In this document: positions 42,000-52,116 of the stretch, in pieces
How positions within the stretch are numbered: the first letter of the stretch is position 1
Layout: each line of letters starts with the position of its first letter
Assembly: GCA_037953745.1 (NCBI GenBank)
Contig: JBAKBP010013131.1
Span: 1-64,000 of the forward strand
Source of the DNA: Lithodes maja
Taxonomy: Eukaryota; Arthropoda; Malacostraca; Decapoda; Lithodidae
Reading direction: 5' to 3'
Length of the DNA stretch: 64,000 nt
Program-made: the position numbers and the translations under genes
The notes under the pieces: model-generated
Database searches by the model: none
Told to the model about the DNA's origin: nothing
Seen by the model: only the letters and a program-made list of their open reading frames with translations

Positions 42000-42900
42000 C
42001 AGTACTGTATATCAAAGAAAAATAAACAAAAAAATAGAATTAACTAGTAAAAAGGCTGTCCGGGGTCTCTTCAATTTTTACCAAAAAATTTATAAGGGAA
42101 AATAAATAGGGACCAATAGACTCGCCCTATTTTTCTCAATATAGCCTAGTCCGCATGGAGGAATTTCGTTATCGACACTTGAAAAAACCCGATTACTGTA
42201 CACTGAAAAATAACACAAAAATAATAAGTCCTGACCATAAACAAAGCATTGCGTCCAATGAATCCTTCGACTTGACTCCTCTTCTTCTTGTTTTGAATGA
42301 TGCGGTGGGTGCGATTCAACCAATAAATGGCGTGAGCGTTACTCACAACAACGAAATACAGGCAACCTGTTTTTGCACCCTTACAGATCTACATACAGTA
42401 CAGTATATGAGGATGACAATAAATCAAGAGGGGGTGGGGGGGGGGCAATGCCCCCCCTCAACCCATCGTGTATCCAATTTACCCCACAATTTCCCTTACC
42501 TACTGTAAAAGTGTGATTCACCCAATAAATGGTGCAATTTGATGCTGTATTTTCAGATTGATAGATAATGGGTAAGTTTATGCAAATCCTCCACTCAAAC
42601 CATGTAAAACAACTATGAAACACTATATTCCTTGAAGAAAAAAACAAAAAACATGGTAAATAAGACCGATGTAGTCTTGTTGAACGTTACTGGTTAGGTA
42701 AGATAAAAAGGCTGTCCGGGCCTCCGGGGTCTCTTCAATTTTTACAATTTTTTATCCCACGGCCAGCTGTTATTTGCCCCCTGCTGACAGCTGCTACCGG
42801 TAATAGATATGATGAATTGATGATGACAATAAGTCATGAGGGGGTCAGGGGCGTGAAGCCCCCCTCAACCTTTTATTGTATCCCACGGCCGGTAAATTTT
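42000..42900. repeat. Dispersed G/C-hairpin repeats, no gene
   Basis: Two related units (42415-42475 and 42822-42888) have GATGACAATAA followed by a G/C hairpin and CCCTCAACC. The stretch AAAAAGGCTGTCCGGGGTCTCTTC recurs at about 42051 and in altered form near 42705. Open frames here are short and unlike proteins. Confidence 0.45.
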
Positions 42901-43251
42901 TTTGGGAAGGATGTAGGATAGTACTGTATCCGGTTAGCGGGCATACCGTTCGCCTTATTTACATAAGGTGCACGCTCGTCGCTCGCAGTTACGTTCGATT
43001 TAATTTGACTGGTAATTTTTACAAAATTATCCCACAGCTAGCTATTATTTGCCCCCTGCTGGTAATTCCAGTTTTACACCAGGAACAATTTTTACAAGTA
43101 TTAGCCTATATATTTTTATCCTTAAGGTTAGCAACTGCTAGGTAAAGGTTAGCAACTGTTTGGTAAAGGTTAGTAGGGTGTCATAATTTATCCTACTGTA
43201 CAGTACTGTACTGTAATATTATATTTTGGTACCTTAATGTCCTTTGTCAGA

Positions 43252-43377
43252 ATGGCGTACCGTACCCTCGTACGTCTTGGGTTACTGGGTGTGGGGGGAG
43301 CCACCGTCACCTACAACTATGATGACCTGGAGACCGCTGCTATAGGGGCCGTCAGATTTGGTCGAGCTGCAGTGTCG
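43252..43377 (+). CDS. ADCK1: ADCK1-like gene, first coding exon
   Basis: ATG at 43252 opens 42 codons and ends at the donor GTGAGT (43378-43383), phase 0. The peptide has a hydrophobic N-terminal stretch (LVRLGLLGVGGATVTY), consistent with a mitochondrial targeting or membrane segment, followed by GAVRFGRAA. That motif matches the conserved N-terminal GAVRxGRA of ADCK1, an aarF/UbiB-family atypical kinase-like protein of mitochondria. The bases just before the ATG (CCTTTGTCAG) resemble a splice acceptor, so a 5' UTR exon may exist upstream. The DNA has balanced codon use, unlike the surrounding repeats. The kinase domain itself is not in this exon, so the assignment depends on the N-terminal similarity and on exon 2. 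Confidence 0.75.
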
Positions 43378-43394
43378 GTGAGTATTAAAGAAAG

Positions 43395-43480
43395 TGGCAG
43401 AGGTGCATGAAGGAGATTCATTCGTGGGCATCCCCTCGGGGATTATGATGTATGGCTATAGGTAGATAGATAGAAAATGA
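43395..43480 (+). repeat. RTE LINE 3' scrap in the ADCK1-like intron
   Basis: TTCGTGGGCATCCCCTCGGGG matches the RTE 3' coding end (GHPFGD) and is followed by (GATA)-type repeats (TAGATAGATAG) as in the RTE tails at 7553 and 26421. Confidence 0.7.
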
Positions 43481-43924
43481 GATGTGTACAGATACTATTG
43501 TTTGTTGAAATACATTCATTTTGCAGCATATCTTCGTCTCATAAAACGATTCCTTGGTATCCTTGATTCAAGGATACCATCAGCCATTATTGTGTCAATT
43601 AATTAAGCAGATCTATGAAATGTTGGAGATATTCCATGATTATAAATAGAGATATATGCAATTTTACTAATTGATATATTTCCTTTGCCTAGGTTAATAT
43701 ATGTTCTGACACTGATATAGCCAAAATCAGATGTACCAATCACAAGCCCTGTACACGCCTCTTTACTACACCAGTATTGCTAGCTAATTCTGCGAGCCCC
43801 AGAGCGAGGGTGGGTCAGCTGGAACTTTGACCAACTGTACATTTGAATTACATTATTTCAGTATGTGCCATATACTGTACAATACGGTATATCCTTTATT
43901 GTATATACTGTATGTACAGTATGT

Positions 43925-44110
43925 ATATACTCAGGCACATTCCCCATAGCTGGGGGTTGCCGACTCAAGACAGAGCCTGAACAGAAACAACATTTAAAGT
44001 TCCAATTCTTAACTTTCAGGGACCACTTTCGCGTTCCCTCGCCCCTTAGTCTGTCTCGTTTAGTAGGTGAAATTTACAAAAGGAGGAGGATTCCTAGCCC
44101 ACTGCCCCCT
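43925..44110 (-). repeat. Fragment of the 51481-51864 retroelement family
   Basis: On the minus strand it reads CTCTGTCTTGAGTCGGC, CCCCCA and GGGGAATGTGCCTGAG, matching the 3' region of the element at 51481-51864. The neighbouring part (TTAAAGTTCCAATTCTTA ... CGCGTTCCCTCGCCC) matches 49980-50060 inverted. Confidence 0.6.
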
Positions 44111-44267
44111 GCTTGAAAAGTAGGACAGTAAAAGAGAGACAAAAACGGCTAAGGTCGGGTAGAGGATGCCAAACCTCACTCTGATTGGACCAGCCCTCAC
44201 CCTATAAATCCTTCTTAAAGTTCAATACAAATTTAAGCTATTTATTAATGCAATGTCTTTTTTTCAG

Positions 44268-44357
44268 GTAACCAAAATAGTAGCAGACTACAGAAGTTCC
44301 CTTTACTCAGGATCTATCACACCAGATTCTAGTAACTATGCTGAAGTCAAGTCTCAG
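44268..44357 (+). CDS. ADCK1: ADCK1-like gene, second coding exon
   Basis: It is preceded by a good polypyrimidine tract and acceptor (TCTTTTTTTCAG, ending 44267). It is followed by a donor (CAG|GTAAAT, from 44358). The exon is 90 nt, phase 0 at both ends, and continues exon 1 in frame with VTKIVADYRSSLYSG...YAEVKSQ. In ADCK1 this position holds a DYLTSL-type segment and a YxxxRSKVH-type segment, which it resembles. The next exon, which should encode the GTFIKxGQ motif, was not found within the 19.6 kb that remain, so the next intron is long or the gene is interrupted. The intron between exons (43378-44267) contains LINE and retroelement fragments. Confidence 0.72.
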
Positions 44358-44417
44358 GTAAATGTGTAAAAGCCGGCAATAAAAAAGTCTTGACTCACTT
44401 ATAGAATTATACATGTA

Positions 44418-44926
44418 TAGTGGAACCTCAGGTAACACAGTTTTGTACAGTGGCTCTTATACGGGTGCCCCAAATGTGACAAGCCGGCTGTAGCACGGTA
44501 CTTTCCCTTGCTCTAACACGGTTTCTAACTCAGTTTCCATCCCCACCCGTGTTGAGGAGGACAAAACCGTGCGGTCCAAGTGTATTTTTTGTGCCAGCCT
44601 ACCCTCCCAGCCAGGGAGCAGGGAACCAGTGGTGGAGCTATGCATCAGTTCATCAATAAAGAAGTACCGGATGTAATTGTTGCCCTTTTTGCTTTGCTAT
44701 CAAATTTTATGCATATGGCATGTGAAGTATTGTTGAGTGTTGTTTGGTCGGTATTTTAGTTATTTGTGTCAGGTTTAGGGTGGAGAAGACTCAAAAATGG
44801 GACTTGAGAAAGTCGCTGGGACGAAATGCCTTTATTTTCCATGTAACCTTTACTTTATGTAACACGGTTTTGCATAGCACGGCGTCATGGCGGGATGAAT
44901 TAACAGTGTTATCCAAGGTTATACTG
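44418..44926. mobile_element. Pogo/Tigger-like MITE in the ADCK1-like intron
   Basis: The left end TA-TAGTGGAACCTCAGGTAAC and the right end, reversed TA-CAGTATAACCTTGGATAAC, are imperfect inverted repeats beside TA dinucleotides. The interior repeats AACACGGTTT words. No transposase motif is seen. Confidence 0.5.
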
Positions 44927-45155
44927 TAGTGTTCTGTCTGATTGTAGATAGACAGTAATACTGTACAGTACTGTACTGTATATTCATTCATGTAGCTGAA
45001 AAAAAATGTGTTTGTATCCAAGCTTTACTTAGATGCATCAAATAATTTATCTTAAAGCTAGAGATGAAGTTAAATTTGTTGTTCCAGAGGTGAGGCAGGA
45101 CTTATTTTGGCAATTATACAAAGTGATTACCCTGTATAGCTAAATATAAGCAATT

Positions 45156-45400
45156 GTTAACCCTTTCGCTCACCAGAAGATGCACTAGCGTCTTCCCATA
45201 CCACCCTCTAAGTGCACCAAGGCACGATTCCCTCCTTCCAAAACTAAAATCGTTGGCATAAATCACCCAAGGACACTAGTTGCACCTTACTGTGAGAAGC
45301 TGAAAAAACAAGAAATTGTGTGCAAGTTGCAATTCTGTAAGCCAAAAACCGTGTGACAACGAAGGCTTCCCACAAAATATGTTCTCAGTTGTTGTTGTTG
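45156..45400. repeat. Possible solo TTAA element end
   Basis: TTAACCCTTTCGCTCACCAG at 45157-45176 looks like a piggyBac-type terminus, but no matching inverted end was found before the LINE at 45415. Confidence 0.35.
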
Positions 45401-45414
45401 TTGTTGTTGTTGTT

Positions 45415-45975
45415 CCCTAAGCTGCCTGGCCGAACAGCCCCAAGTCCCTGAGGAAGGCCACGGCCACGATCGGGCTTTCCCACAGAGCTCTCATTGAGTG
45501 TAGGTTGTGTTGTTGGCGTAAGTGGTTGTGTGAAATGCAGTCTTCTATGATGTGTTTAATGGTATGGGGTGCTGTGTTACATCCCGGGCAGGCGTCGACA
45601 ACGGAGTCATCCAGTCTCTTCTGATAGCTCAGGAGAGCTGGATGGTGTCCGCATCTCAGCCTGGCCAGGTGGACTCTGTCCTCGCGAGGGAGGGAGGATT
45701 CGGAAGGATGGATTTCGGGAGGTCGTGCATGCAGCTGCGTGTTGTCTGTGAGTGAGTGGATGGATTGGCGAGAGATATGAGTATGGATGTGCTTTTGGAA
45801 GTTGGTTCGGGGTGGGCAGGGAGGGAGAGAGGACAATAATTGTGTGTGATACGTGTGCTGGGTGTTGTTTTGATATTTCTTGGTGTCTGTGGGTGTGTTG
45901 CCATGTAGTTTAGTGGGTGGTCTTGGTTCGTGGAGGCTGCTGCCAGGAATTGAGTGCCTCTCATGTCCAGATGTG
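45415..45975 (-). pseudogene. LINE C-terminal region, truncated copy
   Basis: The minus strand reads SGHERHSIPGSSLHEP (another frame gives LDMRGTQFLAAAS), then DRVHLARLRCGHHPALLSYQ, VDACPGCNTAPHTIKHIIEDC (C-x2-C...H-x4-C zinc knuckle) and FLRDLGLFGQAA-stop, followed by a (CAA)n tail (on the plus strand, GTT repeats at 45391-45413). It is a second copy of the LINE at 46264-48150 and does not have that copy's 8-nt deletion. Its 5' side ends abruptly at 45975, where an opposite-strand fragment starts. Confidence 0.8.
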
Positions 45976-46160
45976 TTCTCAGTAACACAGCACCCCATAC
46001 CATTAAACACATCATAGAAGACTGCATTTCACACAACCACTTACGCCAACAACACAATCTACACTCAATGAGAGCTCTGTGGGAAAGCCCGATCGTGGCC
46101 ATGGCCTTCCTCAGGGACTCGGGGCTATTCGGCCAGGCAGCTTAGGGAACAACAACAACA
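45976..46160 (+). pseudogene. Inverted 3' fragment of the same LINE
   Basis: The plus strand reads SNTAPHTIKHIIEDCISHNH ... MAFLRDSGLFGQAA-stop and then (CAA)n. It is joined head-to-head to the minus-strand copy at about 45975. Confidence 0.8.
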
Positions 46161-46265
46161 ACTGAGAACAGTTGTTGTTGTTGTTCCCTAAGGCCAGGCA
46201 GCTTAGGGAACAACAACAACAACTGTTCTCAGTTGTTGTTGTTGTTCCCTAAGCTGCCTACTGTT
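46160..46265. repeat. Alternating short LINE 3' termini
   Basis: The sequences AGGCAGCTTAGGGAACAAC(AAC)n and its reverse complement alternate at least five times with small spacers (ACTGAGAACAGT, CTGTTCTCAG), giving a series of near-perfect palindromes. Confidence 0.75.
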
Positions 46266-48150
46266 GTTGTTGTTCCCTAAGCTGCCTGGCCGAATAGCCC
46301 CGAGTCCCTGAGGAAGGCCATGGCCACGATCGGGCTTTCCCACAGAGCTCTCATTGAGTGTAGATTGTGTTGTTGGCGTAAGTGGTTGTGTGAAATGCAG
46401 TCTTCTATGATGTGTTTAATGGTATGGGGTGCTGTGTTACATCCCGGGCAGGAGTCGACAACGGAGTCATCCAGTCTCTTCTGATAGCTCAGGAGAGCTG
46501 GATGGTGTCCGCATCTCAGCCTGGCCAGGTGGACTCTGTCCTCGGGAGGATTCGGAAGGATGGATTTCGGGAGGTCGTGCATGCAGCTGCGTGTTGTCTG
46601 TGAGTGAGTGGATGGATCGGTGAGAGATATGGATGTGCTTCTGGAAGTTGGTTCGGGGTGGGCAGGGAGGGAGAGAGGACAATAATTGTGTGTGATACCT
46701 TGTGCTGGGTGTTGTTTTGATATTTCTTGGTGTCTGTGGGTGTGTTGCCATGTAGTTTAGTGGGTGGTCTTGGTTCGTGGAGGCTGCTGCCAGGAATTGA
46801 GTGCCTCTCATGTCCAGATGGTCTTTGACTTTGAGGATTTTGGTTTCTTGATGTAGGTGATCTGTGGGTGCAGTAGCTGTGCAGCCTGTAATGATCTTCA
46901 GGGCTTTGTTTTGAATAGTCTGTAAAGACTTATGATGTGTTTCAGCTAGGTTAGAAGCCCAGGCTGGGCTTGCATATTCCATCACTGATCTTATGTATTG
47001 TTTATATACTGTGGTGGTAGTTTCTTTGTTGTGTCCAAATTTTGTGTGCGCAAGTGACCTGAGGGCGTTAAGTCTGGGTGTCAGTTTCTTTTTAATGTTT
47101 GTGGTGTGCTGTTTGAATGTCATATGAGTATCATATGTTACTCCTAGGATTTTGGGTGTGTGTGTATGTGTTAGGGGTGTGTTGTTTATGGTGAGTTGAG
47201 GGATGTATTCGTGTTCTCCTGTCCAACTTGTGAGCAGGGTTGCGGTGGATTTGGCTGGGGCTAGATTAAGTCTGTTTGTAGTGCACCAGCCATGTAGTGT
47301 GTTGAGATAGGGTTGAAGGAGATCTGTTGCTCTTTTTGGGTCATGGTGTGTGCATGTGAGTGTTACGTCATCTGCATAGGAGGCTAAGTTTATTTGGGGC
47401 GTATTGGGTGTAGTTATATTGTGCATGTACAGATTGAAGAGTGCGGGCGATAGGACGGATCCTTGTGGGACTCCGTTTGGAAAGTTTCTGATTTTAGATG
47501 ACTGACCGGCAAAAGATACGTGTGCACATCTGCCTGCTAGGAAATTGGCCAGCCACCTTTTTGTGTTGTTGTGCATGTTTGTGTTGTAGATTTTGTTTGT
47601 TAGGTTGTGGCGGGGGATGGCATCGAAGGCTTTACTAATGTCGAGTGTGGCTAATAGTGATCTGTGTGGTGGTCTAGCTGAGTTGATGCCGTCAAAAGCT
47701 CTTTGTGTAAGGTCTGTGAGAAGAGTGTTTGTGGAGTGCAGTGGCCTAAAGCCATGTTGTGTTGGAGCTAGGGGTAGGTCAGGTGTAATTAGTTGTAATA
47801 CTAGGCGTTCCATGACTTTGGAGGGGGAGCAAAGGAGTGTGATGGGGCAGTGCGAGGAGGGTAGTGTGGGGGCTTTGTTGGGTTTGGGGAATGTGATGAT
47901 GATACCATGCTTCCAAATGTCTGGTATTGTGTTGTGTGAATAGCTGTAGTTTGATATGTTAGTGAGTGCTTGTATGCCTTGTGGTCCCAGGTGTCTGAGG
48001 TGTATGTTGCTTATGTTGTCTAGGCCACAGGCGGGTGAGTGCTTGAGATTGTGGATGATATGCTTTGTCTGGTGCTTAGTGAAGGGTGTATAGTCAGGGT
48101 CTGTGGGGAATTGTCTCTTACGTCGGATGACACGTCGGTCGTCTTTGTGA
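46264..48150 (-). pseudogene. LINE reverse transcriptase, longest copy
   Basis: From about 48140 the minus strand reads ACGLDNISNIHLRHLG, WKHGIIITFPKPNKAP, HCPITLLCSPSKVMERL, TQHGFRPLHSTNTLL, LATLDISKAFDAIPRHNL, NGVPQGSVLSPALFNLYMHN, ASYADDVTLTC (YADD intact), LNLAPAKSTATL and ILGVTYDTHM. It continues to about 46540 without a stop. An 8-nt deletion relative to 45415-45975 then shifts the frame, and the zinc-knuckle tail ends in another frame at 46277. It is 5'-truncated before the RT. The C-terminal style (HLARLRCGHH...CPGC...HIIEDC) resembles Jockey/I-group LINEs. Confidence 0.88.
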
Positions 48151-48151
48151 G

Positions 48152-48254
48152 GTTGAGACCATTAGAGCTGGACCAGTAAGTTCATTGGTTTGTTTAGTGT
48201 ATATATTGTATTCATGAAACCTAGTTGAGACCATTAGAGCTGGACCAGTAAGTT
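48152..48254 (+). repeat. Direct repeat of 31 bp
   Basis: GTTGAGACCATTAGAGCTGG and the 11 bases after it occur at 48152-48182 and 48223-48253. The first lies close to the 5' edge of the LINE. Confidence 0.7.
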
Positions 48255-48259
48255 TTATT

Positions 48260-48995
48260 ATCTCATTAATGGTTTTGATCCTAGTGGTTCATTGAGGGTC
48301 GTGGCGTTTCCTTTCTGGTTGTGTGAGTTTCCTTTCTTTCTTGTATGACTGTGGGCTGGCCCAGTGTGTGTGTTTATATGTTTGTTAACCATTACAAGGT
48401 GAAGAGGTACCAGGATATTGGAAGAGTAGTCAGTTGTTACCTACAGTGTGACGAGACAGGATCTACCACTATCTTCTGCCTGGATTTATATATAGTTTTC
48501 GCCATGACCTCTGTATTTCTCAGCTAAGTTTTGTTTATATTTTGGCCATCTTTAGTTAGGCTATTAGGAATTGTGTGTTAGTTGGGTTTGTCTTATGTGC
48601 CGACAGTGTAAAGATTGGTCGGATTTATTTGTCCTCACTATTTCTGTTGAGAACTATTATTTATAGATTTTGATTAACTAGTTTTGAATAACTATTTTTG
48701 GATCTCTTAACATATCAGATCAAATCTAAATTATGTTACTTCAGATTAATTGTTGTTTGTGTTTATAGTGTAAATAAATGTTCTAATAATTTTACCAGAG
48801 CCTTTGAACTTTACCATTTATATTTGTATTGCGTAAACTAAAACAACAACCCCCCTTCATAAATAATTGATAGGAATATGAATATCATAATTTATTTGAA
48901 ACATAATTACTTTACTATGGCTTAACCATACAAACCAGTGACTGATTAGTGAGTGGGGTTTACTAATTATAAATTAAGAACTTGGGATATTTGAT
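48260..48995. other. AT-rich intergenic sequence, nothing recognised
   Basis: No homologous repeat in the window, no protein-like frame and no RNA signature was noticed. Confidence 0.35.
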
Positions 48996-49009
48996 ATTTG
49001 AATTATTAC

Positions 49010-49560
49010 TTTTATCAGTTCTACTTTATTTATATACTTTCATCAGTTATACGTTATTTATATACTTTTATCAGTTATACTTTATTTATATACTTTCATC
49101 AGTTATACGTTATTTATATACTTTTATCAGTTATACTTTATTTATATACTTTTATCAGTTATACTTTATTTATATACTTTCATCAGTTATACGTTATTTA
49201 TATACTTTTATCAGTTATACTTTATTTATATACTTTCATCAGTTATACGTTATTTATATACTTTTATCAGTTATACGTTATTTATATACTTATTTATATA
49301 CTTTTATCAGTTATACTTTATTTATATACTTTTATCAGTTATACTTTATTTATATACTTTTATCAGTTATACTTTATTTATATACTTTTATCAGTTATAC
49401 TTTATTTATATACTTTTATCAGTTATACTTTATTTATATACTTTTATCAGTTATACTTTATTTATATACTTTTATCAGTTATACTTTATTTATATACTTT
49501 CATCAGTTATACTTTAGTTATATACTTTCATCAGTTATACTTTATTTATATACTTTCATT
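49010..49560 (+). repeat. 28-bp minisatellite, about 19-20 units
   Basis: The unit is TTTTATCAGTTATACTTTAT plus TTATATAC. CAGTTATAC starts at 49044, 49072 and every 28 bp after. Variants (C/T at position 4-5, CGT/CTT) alternate in the first half in a higher-order pattern, while the second half is homogeneous. One spacing irregularity occurs near 49285-49300. Confidence 0.92.
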
Positions 49561-49591
49561 TATACCTCAACTAACTTTAAGAATAAATAGT

Positions 49592-49917
49592 TTAAGGGGA
49601 GGTATTTAGTTTGTTCCCTAGACCTCCATCAAGCTTAAAATTACACCCCCTTGAGACCCTTTTAAGATATATTTGTACATTTTTCGGTAGAAAAATGTCC
49701 CGGCCGAAGGCCGGTTCCTCTTAAATTACAGGCTCGCTATCGCTCGCCAGGATAAAATTGACACCTGAATGGCACGAAAGGTCTTAATATGGGGTGAAAG
49801 TTATTAAAATCGCTAAACTAATGGGGCAAACGTTTTATAATATCAAAAGCAATGGGGCTAAACATGAGGGAGAAAGGGGTCAAGAAAAAAATCCCTCAAG
49901 TGGAGATCTCCCCTTAA
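49592..49917. mobile_element. TTAA foldback-family element
   Basis: TTAA occurs at 49592-49595 (then GGGGAGG) and 49914-49917 (preceded by GATCTCCCC). The interior carries GTCCCGGCCGAAGGCCGG, GCTCGCTATCGCTCGCCAGG and AAACTAATGGGGCAAACG, the arm of the foldback family. It is a single-arm form. Confidence 0.75.
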
Positions 49918-49959
49918 GGACAAGTTAACCTTAATTCTAGAGATACGTCCTTAATGTTA

Positions 49960-50070
49960 TGGATTCAACCCCAAACCGTAACAGACGAGACAGAGAAATG
50001 GGCGAGGGAACGCGACAGTGTTCCCGGCCCCTAAGAATTGGAACTTTAAATGTTGTGTCAGTTTGTCTGG
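49960..50070 (+). repeat. Dispersed repeat fragment
   Basis: GAGGGAACGCGACAGTGTTC and CTAAGAATTGGAACTTTAAA match 43980-44050 inverted. Confidence 0.6.
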
Positions 50071-50132
50071 AATGGGCCATGTGCCTGAGTATAAACACAC
50101 ATGCAATAATAAATAGACGTGACTTTACAGCG

Positions 50133-50335
50133 AGAGTAAACAGAGAATGTACACTAAAAGTAAACAGAGAATGTACACTAAGAGTAAACAGAGAATGTAC
50201 ACTAAAAGTAAAGAGAGAATGTACACTAAAAGTAAAGAGAGAATGTACACTAAAAGTAAACAGAGAATGTACACTAAGAGTAAACAGAGAATGTACACTA
50301 AAAGTAAACAGAGAATGTACACTAAAAGTAAAATT
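50133..50335 (+). repeat. 24-bp minisatellite, about 8 units
   Basis: The unit is AGTAAACAGAGAATGTACAC plus TAAA, with AGAG/AAAG variants. Because 24 is a multiple of 3 all frames repeat an eight-residue peptide. These are not genes. Confidence 0.92.
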
Positions 50336-50664
50336 AGGCATAGCAAATCATGTATAGATAAATATGATTCCAGAGAGAGCTTACACCAAATATAAATAGG
50401 ACGCAAAAATGCATATAATACAAGTGGGATTACAAAAAAGTGCACATATAATTTGTATTAGAAGTAAGAACACGAACAACACATCATCGCGAAAAGAATT
50501 TATACAAGCTACAAAAATCCACAAGGTACATAAGCGAGACAAGTGGGATTACACAGAAAGCACACAAAGAATTTACATAAGAAGTACTAATTGGTTACTG
50601 TCGGGGGAGCAGAAGACGCGAGAAATGTAATTAAGAGAAAGGGAGAGGGTGCACTAGACGCCTT

Positions 50665-50870
50665 CCTGAGAGAGTACAAAGGAGTACAAAGGAAATCAAG
50701 CAACAACAGATCTAGTGACTCTTCTAGGCTGCTTGTCCTCCAAAACACTGAGGCTCAAGTGTCCAAACAGTGGTTTAGAGTGGGTAAGGGAACATTGGAA
50801 AGGAAAATACTGCCCTGGAACTAGTGCCCATGGCAGGGTTAGGAAGTTAGTAGGGGACAGATGGGTTAGA
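50665..50870 (+). repeat. Dispersed 200-bp repeat, copy 1
   Basis: From GAGAGTACAAAGGAGTACAA to GGGGACAGATGGGTTAG it matches 62473-62672 with few differences. Identity of the parent element is unknown. Confidence 0.75.
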
Positions 50871-51370
50871 GTGAGACAGACAGACAGACAGACTGACTGA
50901 CTGGAGATTCTGTAGTAAACAAAATATCATACTAACCTACAAGACATCGGACCAAATAGTGTTACAGGATAAAGAGAAGGAGAACACACCTTGATACATC
51001 ATTTCGCCACCTAGTGTGTTTAGAAGTCTAACGGGTTATTTGTTTAACTATCTATTATTAACATTAATTGCATAACAAGGGGAGAAGAGTGTGTAACCAA
51101 GTAATACAATTTCAGAAGGAAAATCGAAACAACTGAAGGAATGTGTGCATGAAAATGTAATTCAGTGTTTAAGAACAAATGTGTTGATAAGGAATATGGA
51201 AAATTATTGTGAGTTCCTTACAAGGGAAAATATATGTGGAGAGAATTTAGTAGAAATGTGAAATCTTAGAATGATGAAGTGTTGGAGAGGGAAGAAAATA
51301 GAGACGGTAGGAGGGAGGCATAAGAATTATACATAATGAGACGGGAGAAGAGAAGAGACATATTCGTTTA
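50870..51370. other. Intergenic, nothing recognised
   Basis: A short (GACA)n run lies at 50875-50900. No gene or known repeat is seen. Confidence 0.35.
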
Positions 51371-51375
51371 TCTTA

Positions 51376-51949
51376 AGCCGAAGTCACACGAGCATTTTTA
51401 CGGGCAATTATGGTCTGGAAGCTTCGAAAATTACACTTTATCAGAATTCATCCACCTAACATAATCTACCGATACCAGTGTGAGTGAACATGTGGTCATT
51501 TGGAGTAAGGGGTCGGGCGCAAGTTCGACTAGATAATAGTCCATCAGGCGCCTGGCCCGGGGAGACGATTAATATGAAGGGTGTGCCTGGAAGTGTGGTG
51601 GGAGGGCTTGTGGCTTTGGCTCCGCTGCATGTCTGCCTGCCGAGATCGGAACCTCTCCGGGTGGTCAGGGGCCGGGGGAGTGCTGGAGCGACCTTGGTAA
51701 CCCTGGTCTCTGGGTCTTCTCCTGGGTGACCTGGATGTGTGTGAGTTTGTGTTTTTTATGTGTTTATTTTTTGTTTTGTTGTTTTTGTGTTTTCCCTGTT
51801 CTTGCTCTGTCTTGAGTCGGCTACCCCCAAAATGGGGATTGGGCCTGAGCATATAGATAGATAGACCAGTGCGAAAATGTCCCGAAATTACACGAGAAAA
51901 AACTTGCTCATGGAAAATTGACGGAAAAAGCGCTCGTGTGACAGCGGCT
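51376..51949. mobile_element. PIF/Harbinger-like MITE, copy 1, carrying an insertion
   Basis: TTA flanks it (51373-51375 and 51950-51952). Its ends are AGCCGAAGTCACACGAGC and, reversed, AGCCGCTGTCACACGAGC. A 3-bp TWA duplication with such TIRs fits PIF/Harbinger. The copy at 57420-57630 is uninterrupted at 211 bp. Confidence 0.8.
51481..51864 (+). mobile_element. Short retroelement with GATA tail and target duplication
   Basis: ACCAGTG repeats at 51474-51480 and 51865-51871. The 3' end is (ATAG)n preceded by GTCTTGAGTCGGCTACCCCC and GGGGATTGGGCCTGAG. There is no RT. The tail matches that of the RTE LINEs in this window, so it may be an RTE-mobilised SINE or a 3' UTR-only copy. Confidence 0.7.
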
Positions 51950-52116
51950 TTAGACAGGAAGGAATATATAATAAGTCGTAGAATCAAATTTGCAAATACA
52001 TGTAATAATGAAAACATAAAGGCCACGGATCTGGGATCTGTAGAATAACCTTTTAGGGGTGCAGTGCATCTTATAATGACTGGAGGACTAAAACTAAGAC
52101 AGAGTACACGGTCACA

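Noticed and set aside
48982..49609. Two long overlapping open frames of about 200 codons
   Set aside because: They come from the 28-bp minisatellite, whose unit happens to lack stops in two frames; the peptide is a pure repeat.
49010..50335. CRISPR-like array
   Set aside because: Units are contiguous tandem repeats without unique spacers, and the DNA is eukaryotic.
49937..50445. Open frames on both strands with repeated octapeptides
   Set aside because: Product of the 24-bp minisatellite, whose period is a multiple of three.
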